Source of the DNA: Trachythela sp. YZ-2020
Taxonomy: Eukaryota; Cnidaria; Anthozoa; Malacalcyonacea; Clavulariidae
Assembly (NCBI GenBank): GCA_016169945.1
Contig: JADLSH010000282.1
Coordinates: 248,001-312,000 of the forward strand
Direction of reading: 5' to 3'
DNA length: 64,000 nucleotides
Position numbers and translations under genes: made by a program. Shown one piece after another: positions 44,124 through 55,007 of this stretch (positions are counted from its first letter, which is position 1; every line of letters starts with the position of its first letter). The notes beneath the pieces were generated by a model. That model was not told the DNA's origin. It did not search any database and worked only from the letters and a program-made list of their open reading frames with translations.

Positions 44124-46431
44124 TTACTTATTATTATAAGCACGAGAAGCAGCAGGGATGAAACTGTTCGAAAAACGTTCAGTTCTACACCTAGGTACTA
44201 ATAGGTTAGAATAAGACCTCAAATCATAAGTTTGAAGATTTTTGGGCGGTACTAAGGCATTCAGTTTATGAGTGGGTTCCAACATCTTCGAAAAAAGGCG
44301 CTTGCAAAGAACTGTTCTACGTTCATAAAGAGTCATTAAGTTAGCTTTAAGCAAACATTCAGCATAGGTAGCTCCAGGGAAAATAATTTTTAATGCTCTT
44401 TTTTGGATTTTTTCGACTTGATCACTCAGGTACTGAGGAAGGCCATAATGCCACACCTGACAAGCATATTCCACAATTGGTCGAATATGTGTACAATAGG
44501 TTGAGATCAGGACATGAGAAGATAAAGCGTTTCTCTTAAGTAGGCGCAGGCCATACAAACGCTTCGCGGCTTTCTTGCAAATGTAATCGATGTGGCGGTT
44601 CCATTTGAGATCGTCTGAAAGAACAACGCCCAATAATTTTGCCTCGGAGACGACGTCGACCTCTTGGCCACAGATGGTAATAGGGGCAAACGATGGAATA
44701 AGATTGGAAAAGCAGACACGCAATTCTTTAGTCTTTAATACATTTAACTTCATATTATTGGCTGATGACCATTCTGAGCAGTTTCATCCACAAATGGCCA
44801 GTATCATCCACAAATTTAACGGTTTCATCAGACACTGCCAAGTCATTGATCATGATTAAAAATAAGAGCGGGCCAAGCTTAGTTCCTTGTGGGACGCCGG
44901 CGTTTAAAAACTTCCACTCGGAAAAGAACTGACCAACACGGGTTCTCTGTTGTCTATTTGTTAGGAAGTTTGCGATCCAATTAAGCAATACAGGATGAAT
45001 TTCCATGTCTTTCAATTTTTTCAACAGAATGTTATGATCTAATCGATCAAACGCCTTGGAAAAATCAAGTAAACAAATCCGTATAGAGTTACCTTGTTTA
45101 TCAGCTGCTTCATACCATTTATGTAGCATGTAGACTAGTGCCATACTAGTGCTTGAACCTTTCAGCGAACGGAATTGCAAGGGATCAATTTTTTTTGAGA
45201 CAGAGTTAAGACTCTGTCCTTCGCAGAGGCTTGGATAAAAAAAATTATAAAAGGATACGCTAATATTGGATAATAATAAAAGAATGCGCTAGATGGTAAT
45301 AAATTAAACGCGCTAAATGGTAATAATGAGGAAACCGCTGAAAATCGGAGCGCGGGCGGAGGAAAGAAAAAACTGAGGGAGGGAAAAGCGGGAAAGCCTC
45401 TGCCAGATTTGCTACGCTTTCTCGCACAAATCTTCGTAAAAGTGTACATCCCAAAATATCTTGGCAATCCGAAAGTTTTATTCACTTATGATACTTCAAG
45501 TGACTTTAAATTTACATAAGAAGAGGTTTTTGTTTTATATTTATTATCTGCTGGTCGTGATTTCGTTGGAAAATATAAATACAGAGGCCAGTTTGGCAAG
45601 TGATTTTCCTTCGCTCTTCAGACAGTGTTTCTGATGCGGTATACGTGTGCGCAACACCAAAGCGCCTTCCTTCACAATTTTATCATTAAATTTAACTTGC
45701 TTGTGTACAGTTCTATAATGCTGTAGTAGTCCTCAAGAAAAAACAAGCGAGATTGTTACGGTCGCAATGAGGGCAACATTAGCCAACATATATTGCCATT
45801 CTGAAACGCTATCAAATATTCTCTTTGAGAACGCAAGCCGCATACAACACAAAGTTAATGTCCACTATTGGCTGCAAAATGATGACTGCAAGATAGTCAA
45901 AACGTGGCATAAAAGCGTTAACCGTTTTCGGAGTGCGGCCGAGTGCCTATATTGCCATTTGTAGGGAAAGGATTCAAGAATCTTGCTGATAATTGGTGTG
46001 AGGGAGATTGGTCTGAAGTCGGAATCAACATCTTTAGGGGGCGAAGATTTTTGAATTGGTGTAATATTTGCTGCCTTCCATATAGAGGGAACAAATCCTT
46101 CACGAACTGATGCGTTAAAAATGGAACACAAGGGTCGGCACAGCACTGAAGCGTTTTCCCGGAGAAGCCAAGAAGGAATTTCATCGGGACCAGCAGATGA
46201 ATGAAGTTTAGATGATAATAGAGCTTTTTCAGTCTCCTCGACAGAGATGCAGAATTCATCTGGAATGTCATTTTTGGGAAGGGGGAGCCAGTTCAGACTG
46301 GGTAAGGAGGACCCCACAGCAACGAACTTGTCGTTGAGCAAGTTTGCTAGATCCACTTCAGAATAAGATTTACCTTCGAACATTATTGTAGATACTTTCT
46401 TAGAAGACTGAAGACCGGCAATATTCTTCAC
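44124..46431 (-). pseudogene. Reverse transcriptase and C-terminal domain of LINE B
   Basis: N-terminal RT motifs SAGPDEIPSWLL and FRPISLTPIISKILESF precede the foreign segment. Then LLDFSKAFDRLDHN (motif A), NAGVPQGTKLGPLLF (motif B) and KFVDDTG (motif C) at about 44,800-45,085; the C-terminal part has LLGVVLSDDLKW, KAAKRLYGLRLLKR, RPIVEYACQVWH and IQKRALKII. A deletion follows motif C. The last 209 codons are open. Confidence 0.85.
45189..45956. other. Foreign ~770-bp segment inside the RT of LINE B
   Basis: Lies between the codons for SKILESFPYKW and DPLQFRSLKG, which are adjacent in related LINEs. No TIR, tail or domain that I can identify. Confidence 0.5.
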
Positions 46432-46454
46432 CGCTGACCACCGTTTTGCGATCG

Positions 46455-47757
46455 TTAGGGTTTCTCGAATCTATTTGGTAATTTCTTAAAATAAGTTGTT
46501 CTTTGCTTATTCGCTTTGGTTTCATCAAGATGGTTTAGTGGTTTAGGAAACAGCTCAATCAAAGGGAGTCGATTTATCCACTCAGAGTGACTTAATTTGT
46601 GTTTTTTATCACGATGTTTACTTGACTTGCCGACGTCATGCGAGATTCCTTTTAGATTAAGTGATTTCGATTCGGTGTATATTGATGTACGCTTGGCTGA
46701 TTTAAGCCATGGAAGAAACATTGGTACTGCTAACATCTAGTGTAGGCAATGAGTTTGGTTCTGCTTGAGGAGAAGCGCTGGTGTTTTTAAACTCGATAAC
46801 TTGAGTGTCGTTAAATGTGCAGTTAATGCGATATTGATGTTCGGTTTGTTTAGAAATTGCCAACTTTGTACGATATGGATTATAATTGAAGGATTCAAAC
46901 TTCTCATCAATTTGGTTAGGTTTAAACTTATTCACTGTTTCTAAATTAATGCACATATTCGAGGCTCGCGGTTGGTCATTAATCTTTTCAACAGTACAGA
47001 TTTTACCCTGAAGGGAAGCTATTGTTTCATTAAGTTCTTCAACCTCAATATTTCTTTCTCTTACGAGCAAAGTAAGATCCGATTGGAGGCGATTACTTTT
47101 TTACTTTTCACAAGAAATATCATGTTTAAGTTGGTTTATATTTATGTGCTCGTCTGCAAATCTGCTAATAAAGGAGTCCAACTTATTCTCGAAATTCGTT
47201 TGCATGATAACTAATTCCAATTTTACCCTTTCGAGTTCGGCGGCCAAAACTCTACAGCTACAATCACAATTATTACTCAATGCAATCTGTTCCGTCTGAG
47301 AGAAATTATTAATCAGTACAGGGGCCAAGCGGCGATGAATACTATTCTGTATATCTTGCTTACTTTTAATCAGGCCAACAGTATCAGTGACAGTATTTAC
47401 GCTCTTATACACGGTATTAGGGCCACTGGACGTGCTCGATATGGTTGACTGAGAGTGTATAGTTTCATCACACTCAAGCGATTGTGACTTTGATTTAAGA
47501 TAGCGCTCTTGGTTGCAAACGAATATACACCTATCTCGTACTAGGTCACCGTCCTTGCCTTGAAAAATCAGAGTATTTTGTTTACCTCTATACCGTGTGA
47601 GCAGCAAGTCAGCATTCGTACTAGAAAATCTTTTAGTTTGGCCTCCAGGTGACGACCATTTCCCTTCGAGGCCCCAAACTTGACTTACGATTCGTTTTAC
47701 ATTCTCCAGATCATCAAGCCATTTTAGGCGTACTCCATCATAAAGCATATTAGACAA
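46455..47757 (-). pseudogene. ORF1 of LINE B
   Basis: Shares the N-terminal pattern of LINE A ORF1: LYDGVRLKW, KWSSPGGQTKRF, GKQNTLIFQGKDGDLV. The middle has a CDCSCRVLAAELERVKLE helix that could be coiled coil. The 46,455-46,736 part contains a WINRLPLIE motif like the two W-x2-RLPL motifs of LINE A. Frame changes at about 47,100 and 46,720. Role inferred by position only. Confidence 0.65.
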
Positions 47758-47999
47758 TTCAGTGCAGCTCTCACGATGTAAGAAAGGAATTCAATCTATA
47801 ATTTTTATTTGTATTTCCATCATTTTGACAGAGCGTATCAGACACCGAAAGCTGGAAAACGGGCAAAATCATCATCGTCCAAAGCCCCAAAAAAACAGCG
47901 TACAAAAGCGTCTGAAACCGCACGAAAATCGGTGAAGGATGTTATTTTACTGCCCGGACCAAAAGTCAATTGTGTTCCAAAAGGCGTTGCACGTGAAGT

Positions 48000-48097
48000 T
48001 TATCTTTCAATTTTTCCTCTAAAACACGCCGTATCTCTTCCTCGCTCATTGACGAAGACAGTTCGAAAGTTGTTGTAAACCCCCGCACATAAAGTTC
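48000..48097. other. Centre of the large palindrome
   Basis: The left arm ends at ttgcacgtgaag (47,999) and the next ~95 bp belong only to the longer right-arm gene copy read in reverse (segment ELSSSMSEEEIRRVLEEKL). This is the single-copy loop of the foldback. Confidence 0.65.
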
Positions 48098-48532
48098 TTC
48101 ACGTGCAATGCCTTTTTGGAACACAATTGACATTTGGTCCGGGCAGTAAAATAACATCCTTCACCGATATTCGTTCGGTTTCAGACGCTTTTGTACGCTG
48201 TTTTTTTGGGGCTTTGGACGATGATGATTTTGCCCGTTTTCAAGCTTTCGGTCTGTACACTGTGCTTGGAATAAATCGCGCAATACTTGTCACTGTATGC
48301 CTATCAGGGTTTTCATTCCTTTCCTCTTCCACGGCGCGCTCTCCTGGCACTGTATTTTATTATTATTATTTTATTAAAACTTTATTTACACACGGTATTC
48401 TCATCAGGATTTAACATGCAACAAACTAAATTAGATAAATTACAAAGTAGAACCACGCTAAATAGAAAATATAATACCTGCTTTTCATGAGGGCCGTGTA
48501 CTAAACTAATATAACAATATATACAAAGAAAG

Positions 48533-51415
48533 TTAAAATAATTTGGCACAGCCCGATCGGAAATTTATCAAGTTATTTGCTTGCCGTAGCCCAATCGGAA
48601 GACTGTTCCACAGCACCGCACCACTATAGCTAAAGCTATTCTTGAGATAGTTTGTGCGGGGCTTAGGAACAGCTAGTTTGTTCTCAATGTTTCTCAACGA
48701 ATAAGGAACACTGTCACGGTTTACAAACATGGAATGCATGTAATCAGGAGAAAGACCATTTAATGATTTATAAACCACGACAGCCTTTTGAAACCGGCGC
48801 TGGGATGATAATTGTTTCCAGCCAAGTTTCTCAATTAAAACATCAGCATTAGTGTCATAACTGGAGAATGTTAGTACTCTCGCTGCACGATTTTGTAGTT
48901 TTTGAAGTTTTTCAGCTAGGGTTTTGTTGCAATTGTCCCAAACTGTGCAACAGTAATTGAAATATGGCTGAACCAAGGAATTAAAAATTAATTGCAATGT
49001 TGCGACTGGGACAAATGATCGAACACGTTTTAAAGCGCCAATACCAGAAGCAATCTTTTTTGTTAATTCATTAATTTGTATATTCCAAGATAGATTCTCG
49101 TCAAGGTACACTCCGAGAGACTTTGCTTGTGAAACCTTATCAATAGGAACCCCGTCTATTTCTAAACATGGAACTGATCGAAATGTGGCTATTCTTTGTC
49201 GTGAGCCAATTAGCATAAATTCAGTTTTGGATTAATTTAAAGTAAGCCTATTGACGATAAGCCATTTGTTCACATTTGCAAAGTCATGATTAAGGTGATA
49301 ATTTATGTCGTCAATATTGTTACTTGCAAATGTTAAATTAGTATCATCCGCGTACATTCGTGCCTGGGAGTGCTCAAGGCAATTTGGTAAGTCATTTATG
49401 TACAGTAAAAATAACAATGGTCCTAAAATAGTCCCCTGTGGAATACCACATAGTAACGTACGATTGTTAGAAAGGTGACCATTAACATAGCATTTTTGAC
49501 TGCGGTCACTTAGATAAGACTTAAACAAATTACCCACAGCACCCCCAAGACCATACGCATTCAATTTTGATAGTAAAATTCCATGGTTAACTGTGTCAAA
49601 CGCTTTCTTAAGATCTAGGAAAACTACAGCATTAACTCGGCCTTGGTCAATGTTGTATGCCCAGTTATTGGTGGACTCAAGAAGCGCGGTGACAGTTGAA
49701 TGTAGACATCGAAACCCTGACTGGTTATTACATAGTAAATTGTTGTCAGTAAGAAAGGCATAGATTTGATCATATATAATTCGCTCGAAAACCTTCGCTA
49801 CAACAGGGATTATCGAAATTGGGCGATAATTATTCAAGTCCCTACGCTCACCGTGTTTAAATAATGGAATGACTTTTGAGCATTTCCATTCGTCGGGAAA
49901 GATACCGGTATTAATAGAGCAGTTGAAAATTACGGTAAGGGATTCCGACAGTAGGTCAGGACAGTAGCGAAGAAACTTAGCAGATATTTTATCTAGACCA
50001 GTTGCTTTAGATTTACAGAGTTTGTCCAAGAGTGAACAAACCACTGATGAAGTTGTCGACTTCAACTCAAAAGTATTACCACTAATATGGCAATTGAGAT
50101 ATTCTAAATATGAGCAGTTATTTTCATCACAAGGTACCTTCTCCATAAGCTTAGGTCCAATGCTAGCAAAATGAGTGTTAAACGTCTCTGATAACCCCGG
50201 GGGGTCACTAACTGAAGAACCATTTAGTTTAATCTCTTTTACATGTGAATTATTTTGTTTTCTTGAGGTTAATTCATTAATAATACCCCAAGTTTTTTTC
50301 ACATTATTCTCGTTTTCATGAAAAGCATTCATATAATGGGCTTTCTTCGCAAATTTAATTTCATTGTTCACAGAGTTGCGAGCTTTCTTAAAAGCAGCCC
50401 AGTCATAAATATCTTTAGATCGAATAGCCTTGATTTTTAAAATATCTCTTTCATGCATATGTCTTTTTAACTCAGGCGTGATCCAGGGCGACTTAGAAAG
50501 TCTTACCCGCCTTGTCCGTAAAGGAGCATGCATTTCCACTACGTTATTAAAGGTCGTTTTCCACACACGCCACATATCATTCGGATTATTATACTCCCTT
50601 ATGACGTCCCAATTCTGTGAAAAAATATCACTTCGAAAACTTTCAGAGTTAAAATTTTTAAATTTTCGATAATTTACTGTAGAATGGCCTTTATTGTGTA
50701 GACCGGTTGAAAGCTTACGGAATGCATATATTAAGCTGTGATCACTAATACTGACATGAGAAACACCGGAGCAAACAATTTTATCTGGTGTATTGGTGAA
50801 TATATGATCAATCATAGTTGAGGAAGTTTCAGTAATTCGAGTCGGTTCACTTATCAATTGATGTAAACCATAGAGCTCAGTGATACCTATTAATGATCTC
50901 GAATTACTGTCTAAATCAGGCGACCCGAGGTCACAATTTAGGTCACCCAATAAATAGTACTCGACATTTTCAGCATCAAGCATGTCAATAAATGTCTCAA
51001 AATAATTAAATTTATCAACATTCGAATTTGGTGGCCTGTACCATGTCGCAACGAGAAATGGCTTAGAATTTGGTTTTTGAATTTGAATACATAGATTTTC
51101 TAAATCATCAATAGACATGTGTTTACGCTGTATGAAATTTACGCTGGAGCGTACATAAAAACAAACGCCTCCATATGTTTTTCCATCTGCACTTTTAAAT
51201 GCCCTGTCACGACGTATGATTTCGTATCCAGGTATATATACATCGTTATCGCTTATTGTAGAATTAAGCCATGTCTCATTTATTGTTAGGACATCGATCG
51301 GGCTAGTAGCAAGCAAAACTCGCAGCTCATCAATATGATTTACTAGGCTTCTCACATTAAGTGCCGCGAGCTTAAACCCGCGCGAGTTAGGAATAACGGA
51401 CTGAGTAGGATAAAG
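48533..51415 (-). pseudogene. CR1 ORF2: endonuclease and reverse transcriptase, one nonsense codon
   Basis: Same frame as ORF1 and directly after its TGA. Endonuclease motifs: LNVRSLVNHIDEL, TINETWL, GGVCFYVRSS, LGDLNCDL, IDHIFTN, SDHSLIY. RT motifs: ATGLDKISAKFL, LNNYRPISIIPVV, FLDLKKAFDTVNH (A), CGIPQGTILGPLLF (B), MYADDTNL (C). C-terminal part from 49,228: SLGVYLDENLSW, YFNYCCTVW, LQNRAARVL, LWNSLP. One TAA at 49,234-49,232 (after NRLTLN) interrupts an otherwise open ~960-codon frame. No ATG lies between the ORF1 stop and the endonuclease start. Confidence 0.85.
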
Positions 51416-52888
51416 TCAATTTGAAATATTTTTTGCAAAACCTAGTAAGTTTTGTTGTAAAGCTAAACTACCTTGTCTATTTAAATGAAGACCCCTCATA
51501 TTTAAGTGACTTGCATTCATATTTGAATTACTTAAAAAGGGGATTCTATTGCGACTACAATAGCTTTTAAGAATATTATTAGTTTGAATAGCTTTAGCAG
51601 CTAGGTCATTATTGTCATTTCTTACCAGAATAGCTGAAATGCCAACGGCTGTATTTGGTGAATCTTCTTTTATTTGTGTTACAATGTTGACAATGGAGTC
51701 TGCTATTATTTTTGGCGTAGAATGACTTCTCAGGTCATTTGTTCCGACATGTAAGATCATATTGTCCGGTGTCCTTCTTGTCAATGGCTTGACAAAATCC
51801 TCCATATCTGAGACTGTTGCTCCAGGGAACGGCTTTACAATAAAATGGTGATTAGGATCGTCAGCACTCATTTTCTGGCCAATAATATTTTTAACAATTG
51901 AGTCCCCTGCAATAACAACTGTTTTCTTGTCTTGCCCCGTTGATTTAGGACTAGAGGTGTTCACAATACCACCAGAAGTATCTACATACGCAGTTTGTTG
52001 GCTGGAATTTTGTGTTGGAGGTTTGGACTTAGATTTCTTTCCCTTCTTTTTACGATTTTTCCCAGTACTAGCTTCGGTGTTAGAATGCTTATCGTTTGCG
52101 GGCTGATTAGATGAAGGTTTTGGTTGAGTGACTTCACTTCCCTCTACTGTTTCGCAAACTGATTCCACATTATTCTCGCCGTCATTTTCCACAATTGTTT
52201 TCGTGCACGTTTGTTGGTAGTCATTTTGTATTAATTTAAGAGCTGTCAACAGGCTGCTCTTTTCGCTTTCCAGATTCTTGTTTGCCATTTTCAAGTCAGA
52301 TATAGTATGAGACATATCCATGTTTTGTTCCCTGAGTTCGTCGTTCTTTCTAATTAGCACAAGCTTATCTTCTTTGAGATCATTGACTACGTTTTCTAAA
52401 ACCAAAATAGCGTAGGGTTTGTTCTCTTTGATGTTGTTTATCTCGACGTTGAGATTTTGTAATTTGATTGTCACGTTTTCAGAAAATCTGTCAAGTTTCG
52501 AATTCAGTCGACTAATCTCAGCGGAGTCGCAATTACAGCTGCCACTACCTCCCAAGGGATTATGCATATTTGTTGATTTTGTTTGCAGATTGCCAGACTT
52601 TGTGACCGTATATAGACCGATGGACTCTTCATGCAAATTTTTTGACTTCGTGTTCGATTCATCGTGCTTTGTACTGATTTCGGAATCCATACTGGCTTGG
52701 TTTTTTAATTCCTTTGCAATATCACATTGATCACTGAACGATTCTTCAAATGTATCATCTCTGACATCGTCAGAATCGTCAGCTAGCAAACTTTCAATCG
52801 ACCGTTCTAGGTCAAGTTCAGCAGGATTAGCGATTTCTGAAGCATTGTCCGGGTCTTGCTTTAAAAATGAATGTATTCGTTCCATCAA
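51416..52888 (-). CDS. CR1 ORF1: coiled coil plus SGNH/GDSL esterase domain
   Basis: Intact 490-codon frame. Residues 1-110 are acidic; 120-230 heptad-like with long helices (coiled coil, probably multimerising); 250-300 Lys/Ser/Pro-rich and likely nucleic-acid binding; 320-490 SGNH hydrolase-like. Catalytic blocks: GDS with Ser330, Gly355 in PGAT, Asn384 in GTND, His468 in GLHLN. The Asp expected three residues before the His is Arg465, so hydrolase activity is doubtful. Esterase-type ORF1 is known from CR1 LINEs. Stop is TGA at 51,418-51,416, in frame with ORF2. Confidence 0.85.
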   Translation of the reverse strand: MMERIHSFLKQDPDNASEIANPAELDLERSIESLLADDSDDVRDDTFEESFSDQCDIAKELKNQASMDSEISTKHDESNTKSKNLHEESIGLYTVTKSGNLQTKSTNMHNPLGGSGSCNCDSAEISRLNSKLDRFSENVTIKLQNLNVEINNIKENKPYAILVLENVVNDLKEDKLVLIRKNDELREQNMDMSHTISDLKMANKNLESEKSSLLTALKLIQNDYQQTCTKTIVENDGENNVESVCETVEGSEVTQPKPSSNQPANDKHSNTEASTGKNRKKKGKKSKSKPPTQNSSQQTAYVDTSGGIVNTSSPKSTGQDKKTVVIAGDSIVKNIIGQKMSADDPNHHFIVKPFPGATVSDMEDFVKPLTRRTPDNMILHVGTNDLRSHSTPKIIADSIVNIVTQIKEDSPNTAVGISAILVRNDNNDLAAKAIQTNNILKSYCSRNRIPFLSNSNMNASHLNMRGLHLNRQGSLALQQNLLGFAKNISN

Positions 52889-53124
52889 GTCACTGCCCTT
52901 CTCACCGTCGAAATGAATGTTCTGGCTTCAATTGTGTGGCGTTTGCACCTTGACCACCCTCCGTTGATAGAAACAACCGCTTTATAGTTTCTTCGGCACT
53001 AACCGAATTACTTCCCTCGTTATTCGCTCGTGATGTGCCACGATCAGCAATATTGGTAATTTGCCAAAATTTACATGTGCACAACAGCCACTCAGCCATG
53101 ACCAACGTCGAGTGAAAAAGCGCC

Positions 53125-54629
53125 TTATTTATTTATTTATTTATTTATGACAATATTTTAATAGGAGACTCTCTCACGTAATGTGATTTTCAGAGAGGTC
53201 CTATATATAGAAATACAACTCATAAAAGGTATAATTACATCGAATTCCAATAAAGTTAAAAATCATAAAAATATGTAGCAAATATTTAAATTACATGTAA
53301 GGCTAAGAACTATCTAAATAATAAGAATAAATGCTTAATAGTATTTAAGAGTATAGCTGCATGCATGCTACTCAAAATTCATAATTTTAAAAAGTTCGTT
53401 TTAAACTGAACAATAGTGTCTGAGTATCTAGTCTCGTCATTAAGAGTGTTCCAGTCTTTTACGGCAATAACGGCATGGTATTCTAACCTTTGCTTGCCCC
53501 AATTTCTTTTAACTTTGAGCAACAATAAATTGTTCTTATATCTAGTGTTATACGAATAAATATCTCCTAGAGATTTCAAAGTCAACTAATAATGTACTAT
53601 GATAAAATCGACGTTGATGAAGCCTGCTCCAGCCCAACTCGTCCAGCGCAGCACTGGACGAAGAATAAGGATGATAATCTAGAATGATTTTTGCTGCTTT
53701 GTTCTGCAAAATTTGTAAGTTGCCCATAAGTACGTGATTGTCCCGATCACCCCATATCAAGTCGCCATAGTCAAACAGGGGTAGGATTAGACTCTTGTAA
53801 AAAACCAGCCGTGCATAGCATATCGCGGTAATAGATGTTTAATTCTTTTTAAGAGCCCCAGGCGTTTATTGATCTTTGAACAAAGTTGGTCAACATGATC
53901 AGTCCAGGTCATATCAGACGAAAATGTCACTCCAAGATATGAGAATTCTTCAACTCTTTCTATATTACTGCCAGCTACCTTAACTGTGACAGAATTAATA
54001 TTAGAAAGTTTACGGCTGCTGCCACTAATCATAAATTTGGTCTTTTTTGCATTCAAAGTCAATTTATTCTCATTAAGCCAAATACAAACATTATGTAAGT
54101 CGGCATTTAATTTTTCCTCCAGATCCCGTGGGGTATTAGAAAAGTAATACAGCACAGTATCGTCAGCGTAAAGGGATACTTGCGCATGTTTAATGAAACT
54201 TGGCATGTCGTTGATATAACCAAAAACAGTAGAGGGCCCAGAATACTGCCTGTGGAACACCAATGTTACAAAGTAATGGTTCAGATAATTCAGGGCCACA
54301 GGATGTTCGAAGCGATCGAAGATTAAGATAGGATGCGAACCATCCTAAATGGCTAAATCATCAGTAAAAACACCAATGGCAGACAATTTATTCAGCATAA
54401 TAGAGTGATCCATGGTGTCGAAGGCCTTGGACAAGTCCAAGAAGGCACGGCACCACACACTTCTCCCTCTTCCATACTGGCCAGAATCTCGTCAGCAAAA
54501 TTCGATAGTGTTGTTGTTGTAGAGCACTTACGGCGGAAACCAAACTGTTTATCATTAAGAACTTTATTTTCGTTAAGTAATCGTAAAATTGTGTATAAAC
54601 AGCTTTTTCTATTAATTTGCTTAATGCAG
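53125..54629 (-). mobile_element. LINE C, 5'-truncated, inserted in the right foldback arm
   Basis: Minus-strand element with a TTTA-type tail at 53,125-53,150. It separates cgagtgaaaaagcgcc from acgtgtgtttattgg, which are only ~14 bp apart in the left arm. RT fragments run from 54,620 to 53,379. A different family from LINE A, LINE B and the CR1. Confidence 0.8.
53379..54620 (-). pseudogene. Reverse transcriptase C-terminal part of LINE C
   Basis: Fragments in several frames: GFRRKCSTTTTLSNF (54,500-54,545), a motif B remnant near 54,240, YINDMPSF and LYADDTVLYYF (motif C, 54,150-54,190), LNENKLTLNAKKTKFM, FSYLGVTFSSDMTW, then LQNKAAKIILDY and the C-terminus with VKRNWGKQRLEYHA and WNTL. 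Frameshifts at about 54,250, 53,770 and 53,580. Confidence 0.8.
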
Positions 54630-54778
54630 ACGTGTGTTTATTGGTTTAAGCAGTACTTCATATAATTCGGTTAAATCGAGCGCGGCACTGTGTAACCACC
54701 CTTTATATATTTGACACACGTTGTATAATCGGCAACGTTGTTTATATATGTGAGGTGATTTATATATGGGAGAATTAT

Positions 54779-55007
54779 TTACGTGTAGGTTTAGGTCTAC
54801 GAAACGCAAAGAGTGCTCGACAACATATAGTTAGAGCAAAATATAGATTTTCGCTTACCTCAAAACTTGTCTGCAACAGGCTGTTTCATCTGTAAAAGAA
54901 TCATCAGGCAGTGACAAGTATCGAAATAAATGACCGCTTATATGCTTCCTACCGGAACATGGGGGTGTATGTCTCATACGTTTTATTACACTTTCCACTT
55001 TTTCAAT
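54779..55007. other. Extra segment in the right foldback arm
   Basis: About 230 bp with no counterpart in the left arm, between two tatatatgggagaatt/tatatatgtgagg-type repeats. It may be original element sequence lost from the left arm or a small insertion. Confidence 0.4.

Larger units (their letters stand above)
43969..47830 (-). mobile_element. LINE B inserted in the left foldback arm
   Basis: Minus-strand non-LTR element: ORF1 (47,757 to 46,455), RT N-part (46,431 to 45,957), a foreign ~770-bp segment (about 45,189-45,956), RT core (45,180 to 44,755) and C-terminal part (44,753 to 44,124), then 3' tail of ATT units at 43,969-43,990. It disrupts the gene after the position gataggcataca; the uninterrupted paralogue in the right arm confirms the site. 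The endonuclease domain is missing between ORF1 and RT. Confidence 0.8.
43734..47999 (+). pseudogene. Foldback-borne gene fragment, left-arm copy (split by LINE B)
   Basis: ATG at 43,734 opens MAEWLTSTCKFWQITNVAD, then a Ser/Glu-rich region (SSSVSVEETIKRSF) and PGERAAEQERNENPD up to 43,968. After LINE B it resumes at about 47,830 with a Lys/Ser-rich stretch (KRAKSSSSKAPKKQR), KDVILLPGP and VPKGVARE, ending at the palindrome centre. I do not recognise the family with certainty; the late part (right arm) recalls the segment ahead of HECT domains in multicopy cnidarian ubiquitin-ligase-like genes. Truncated, no catalytic domain. Confidence 0.55.
48357..52931 (-). mobile_element. Near-intact, apparently full-length CR1-type LINE
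   Basis: 4.6 kb on the minus strand with ORF1 (esterase type) and ORF2 (endonuclease, RT). Its borders are set by comparison with the uninterrupted left-arm gene copy (GCACACAA / AATACAGTG at about 43,897-43,912): 5' border near 52,931, 3' border near 48,357 after a short TAA/ATAA tail. Only one clear disabling mutation is seen, so the insertion is young compared with its neighbours. Confidence 0.85.
47999..53099 (-). pseudogene. Foldback-borne gene fragment, right-arm copy (split by the CR1)
   Basis: Minus-strand ATG at 53,099-53,097 opens MAEWLLCTCKFWQITNIAD and runs to 52,932. After the CR1 it resumes at 48,356 with PGERAV and EEERNENPD, a Lys/Ser-rich stretch, KDVILLPGP, and continues past the left-arm end through AREELYVRGFTTTFELSSSMSEE. 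Domain not recognised with certainty; see left-arm copy. It lacks any catalytic part. Confidence 0.55.
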
